DNA from: Paracoccaceae bacterium
Lineage (GTDB): Bacteria; Pseudomonadota; Alphaproteobacteria; Rhodobacterales; Rhodobacteraceae
DNA: 15,382 bases
Direction: 5' to 3'
Assembly (NCBI GenBank): GCA_003512825.1
Contig: DOOI01000101.1
Coordinates: 289 to 15,670, forward strand
Made by a program: the position numbers and the translations under genes. Below the pieces are notes generated by a model. It did not search any database, was not told the DNA's origin, and saw nothing but the letters and a program-made list of their open reading frames with translations. This document shows, piece after piece, positions 13,043-15,382 of this stretch (position 1 is its first letter; each line of letters opens with the position of its first letter).

Positions 13043-14014
13043 ATGAAATATCTTGCACTTGTTCCGGGCCTTTTCGCAGCGAGTATCGCTGTGGCGGAGC
13101 AACCCGTTTTGACAGTGTTGACCTATGACAGTTTTGTCTCGGATTGGGGCCCCGGCCCCGCTGTGGAGGCGGCTTTTGAAGCGGAATGCGGCTGTGACCT
13201 CAAATTTGTCAGCGCAGGCGATGGCGCGGCAGTTCTGTCGCGGCTGAAAATGGAAGGCACCCGGTCAGAGGCCGATGTGGTGCTCGGGCTCGACACCAAC
13301 CTGACTGCTGAGGCCAAGGCGACCGGGCTTTTTGCGGCACATGGGCAGGCGCCCGACCTGACATTGCCAGTGGCTTGGGACGACGATACGTTTTTGCCCT
13401 TTGATTGGGGGTGGTTCGCCTTTGTTGGCCTTGCGGGCACTGAGTATCCCAAGGATTTCAAAGCGCTGGCTGCAAGCGATTTAAAAGTGGTTATTCAAGA
13501 TCCCCGATCTTCCACACCCGGATTGGGGCTGTTGATGTGGGTCAAGGCCGCCTATGGCGACGAGGCTGGCGCGATTTGGGCTGAACTGGCCGATAACATC
13601 GTAACCGTTACACCCGGTTGGTCAGAAGCGTATGGGCTGTTTCTAGAGGGAGAGGCGGATCTCGTGCTCTCCTATACGACTTCCCCAGCCTACCACCTGA
13701 TTGCCGAAGAAGACGCGGGCAAAGTGGCGCTGCCATTTGATGAGGGGCATTACCTACAGGTGGAAGTGGCAGGAAAATTGGCGGGCAGCGATCAGCCCGT
13801 TCTGGCAGATCAGTTCTTAAACTTCATGCTATCGCGGGCCTTCCAAGAGGTCATCCCCACGACAAACTGGATGTATCCGGCCACAGCATTGGAATTGCCC
13901 AAAGGATTTGAAACCTTGATCCAGCCCACGAAAACCCTGCTTTTGTCGGCTGAGGCCGCGCAGGCGGCGCGAGAGAGCGCGTTGGAAGAATGGCGCGCCG
14001 CGCTGTCGCGCTAA
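13043..14014 (+). CDS. thiB: Thiamine ABC transporter, periplasmic substrate-binding protein
   Basis: This 323-residue protein captures thiamine or its phosphates in the periplasm for the ThiBPQ importer. A signal peptide (MKYLALVPGLFAASIAVA) is followed by PVLTVLTYDSFVSDWGPGPAVE, the ThiB N-terminal pattern. ADVVLGLDTNLTAEAKATGLF, FDWGWFAFV and DPRSSTPGLGLLMWVK follow, and the NWMYPAT segment lies near the C-terminus. The ATG at 13043 is preferred over an in-frame ATG at 12956: the earlier start lies inside the riboswitch aptamer, and only 13043 gives a signal peptide and has GGAGG 5 bases upstream. Expression is controlled by the TPP riboswitch at 12908-13037. Its last 25 bases overlap thiP, so translation is coupled. 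Confidence 0.95.
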   Translation: MKYLALVPGLFAASIAVAEQPVLTVLTYDSFVSDWGPGPAVEAAFEAECGCDLKFVSAGDGAAVLSRLKMEGTRSEADVVLGLDTNLTAEAKATGLFAAHGQAPDLTLPVAWDDDTFLPFDWGWFAFVGLAGTEYPKDFKALAASDLKVVIQDPRSSTPGLGLLMWVKAAYGDEAGAIWAELADNIVTVTPGWSEAYGLFLEGEADLVLSYTTSPAYHLIAEEDAGKVALPFDEGHYLQVEVAGKLAGSDQPVLADQFLNFMLSRAFQEVIPTTNWMYPATALELPKGFETLIQPTKTLLLSAEAAQAARESALEEWRAALSR

Positions 14015-15382
14015 CGCCGGATTGGACCGGATGGCTTGCCGCAACCTTGGTTGCGGTGAGCTTTTTTGCGCCTTTGGGTGCGGTGGTTTGGCGCGCTGGC
14101 AGTGGCGCGCCTGTCGCTGGTGACTGGGCAGCGCTGTGGTTCACCTTGGGCCAAGCGCTGCTTTCCACTCTGCTGAGTGTCTGTTTGGCGGTTCCTGTTG
14201 CGCGGGCTTTGGCGCGGCGGAGGTTCACCGGACGCGCGACGCTGATCACCTTGCTTGGGGCGCCTTTCTTGTTGCCCGTATTGGTGGCCGTGCTGGGGCT
14301 TTTGACGGTGTTTGGCCGCAATGGCGTTGTCAACGCAGGGTTGGCGGCGATGGGCCTGCCGGGATTTTCGATCTACGGGTTGCAAGGCGTGGTCTTGGCG
14401 CATGTGTTTTTCAACTTGCCGCTCGCGGTGCGAATTATACTGCAAGGCTGGCAAAGCCTGCCTGCCGAACGGTTTCGCATGGCAGAGAGCCTTGGCCTGA
14501 GCGGCATGGGGTTCTGGCGCCATGTTGAAGCCCCGATGTTGCGGCAAGTGGTGCCGGGGGCAGCGCTGTTGATTTTTGCGCTGTGCCTGACAAGTTTTGC
14601 AGTCGCGCTGATCTTGGGGGGCGGGCCCCGCGCAACGACATTGGAATTGGCGATTTATCAAGCGTTTCGCTTCGATTTCACGCCGGGGCGCGCAGCGGTC
14701 TTGGCAGTGATGCAATTGGCACTGGTGTTGGGTGCCGGATTATTGGCGCGACGCTTTGCCGATACGGTTACGGGCGACGCGCTGCGTGGGCGCGTGGTGC
14801 AGCGCTGGGACCGGAGCGGTCAGGTTGGCGATACAGTATGGATCGGCGCGGCAGCGCTGTTCTTGTTGGCCCCGATGGCGGCGGTTGTCTGGAAAGGTGC
14901 GCCGGGGGTCATCGGATTGCCGACCCCGGTTTGCCAGGCCGCAGGGCTATCGCTGGGTGTAGCATTGGCCGCTACCGCGCTGACGATGGTGTTGGCTGTG
15001 GTCCTTGGGCTGGTCGCGGTGCGACACGCCCGTTTGGAGCTGGTGGTTTTGCCGGGAATTGCCCTGTCGCCATTGGTGTTGGGGACGGGGGCATTTCTGC
15101 TGATCCATCCAATAACGGCCCCGGAACGGCTGGCTTTGCCAGTAACCGTTTGGGCAAATACGCTGGCGGCGCTACCCTTTGCGGTGCGGCTGATTTTGCC
15201 TGTCTTGCGGCAAGCCCAAGCGGACCACGGGGCCTTGGCAGAAAGTCTGGGCGTCGGACCAAAGATATGGGGGCTGCGGATTTTGTGGCCACGCTTGCGG
15301 CGTCCTGCGGGGTTTGCGGCGGGACTGACAGCGGCCCTTTCTATGGGAGATTTAGGGGTGATTGCGCTTTTTGCAGACACGG
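13990..15382 (+). CDS. thiP: Thiamine ABC transporter permease, 3' end cut by window
   Basis: This inner-membrane permease forms the channel of the thiamine importer. The frame is open from the ATG at 13990 to the window end (464 codons); family members are usually about 510-540 residues, so a short piece is missing. It is a double-length permease with two BPD_transp domains. The first cytoplasmic ATPase-contact loop reads AESLGLSGMGFWRHVEAP (residues 165-182) and the second AESLGVGPKIWGLRILWP (417-434). Many hydrophobic segments surround them, starting WLAATLVAVSFFAPLGAVVW. The start overlaps thiB by 25 bases in another frame, and GAGAGAG about 9 bases upstream is a possible ribosome-binding site. 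The ATPase gene thiQ is expected next, outside the window. It shares the TPP riboswitch control of thiB. Confidence 0.94.
   Translation, partial: MARRAVALTPDWTGWLAATLVAVSFFAPLGAVVWRAGSGAPVAGDWAALWFTLGQALLSTLLSVCLAVPVARALARRRFTGRATLITLLGAPFLLPVLVAVLGLLTVFGRNGVVNAGLAAMGLPGFSIYGLQGVVLAHVFFNLPLAVRIILQGWQSLPAERFRMAESLGLSGMGFWRHVEAPMLRQVVPGAALLIFALCLTSFAVALILGGGPRATTLELAIYQAFRFDFTPGRAAVLAVMQLALVLGAGLLARRFADTVTGDALRGRVVQRWDRSGQVGDTVWIGAAALFLLAPMAAVVWKGAPGVIGLPTPVCQAAGLSLGVALAATALTMVLAVVLGLVAVRHARLELVVLPGIALSPLVLGTGAFLLIHPITAPERLALPVTVWANTLAALPFAVRLILPVLRQAQADHGALAESLGVGPKIWGLRILWPRLRRPAGFAAGLTAALSMGDLGVIALFADT

Noticed and set aside
14011..14715. 234-codon minus-strand open frame opposite thiP
   Set aside because: It is Gln/Arg/His-rich, typical of the antisense of a membrane protein; thiP is continuous on the + strand through this stretch.

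Overview
This window looks like a chromosomal segment from an alphaproteobacterium of the Rhodobacterales (Roseobacter group). That inference comes from the protein types, mainly the HU homologue ending in a VTIAKALKDSVNG-like tail, the AMP nucleosidase, the aroC gene and the thiamine (thiBP) transport genes. It also fits the moderately G+C-rich sequence and G/C-rich third codon positions. The species cannot be told from the sequence alone.

Layout. Bases 1-2014 hold the 3' part of recQ, a DNA-repair helicase cut by the window edge, and yaaA, a peroxide-stress protein, on the + strand. Bases 2015-2591 are a long, locally A+T-rich spacer with several perfect inverted repeats. It leads into a 624-residue predicted clan GH-A glycoside hydrolase (2592-4466). 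This enzyme has no N-terminal signal peptide and ends in an acidic linker, a Gly5 stretch and a short hydrophobic tail. It looks like an accessory gene inserted between housekeeping genes, and its start region carries three copies of an 8-base element that can form two mutually exclusive hairpins. A 24-bp perfect palindrome lies at its stop codon. On the - strand follow a two-gene unit, a class II aldolase/adducin-like protein and then an acyl-CoA dehydrogenase (6419 to 4499). Divergent from it is amn, AMP nucleosidase (6550-8016).

Next on the + strand come a HU-type nucleoid protein (8156-8443) with a strong intrinsic terminator, an 11-bp-periodic operator-like array (8514-8571), an EamA/DMT transporter (8654-9529), and a thiol-relay pair: a CcdA/DsbD-type membrane protein (9587-10300) and an exported thioredoxin-like protein (10312-10728). 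The thioredoxin gene overlaps tail-to-tail with an AEC-family permease, which is translationally coupled to aroC, chorismate synthase (both on the - strand). The window ends with a TPP riboswitch controlling thiB-thiP. The thiB product is the thiamine-binding periplasmic protein and the thiP product is the permease, cut by the window edge. The ATPase gene thiQ would be expected just beyond.

The most interesting non-ordinary signals are the alternating-hairpin leader of the glycoside hydrolase with its unusual C-terminal tail, the 11-bp phased repeat array ahead of the EamA gene, and a readable Shine-Dalgarno-sequestering platform behind the TPP aptamer. No CRISPR array, tRNA, rRNA, integrase or intact insertion sequence was seen.
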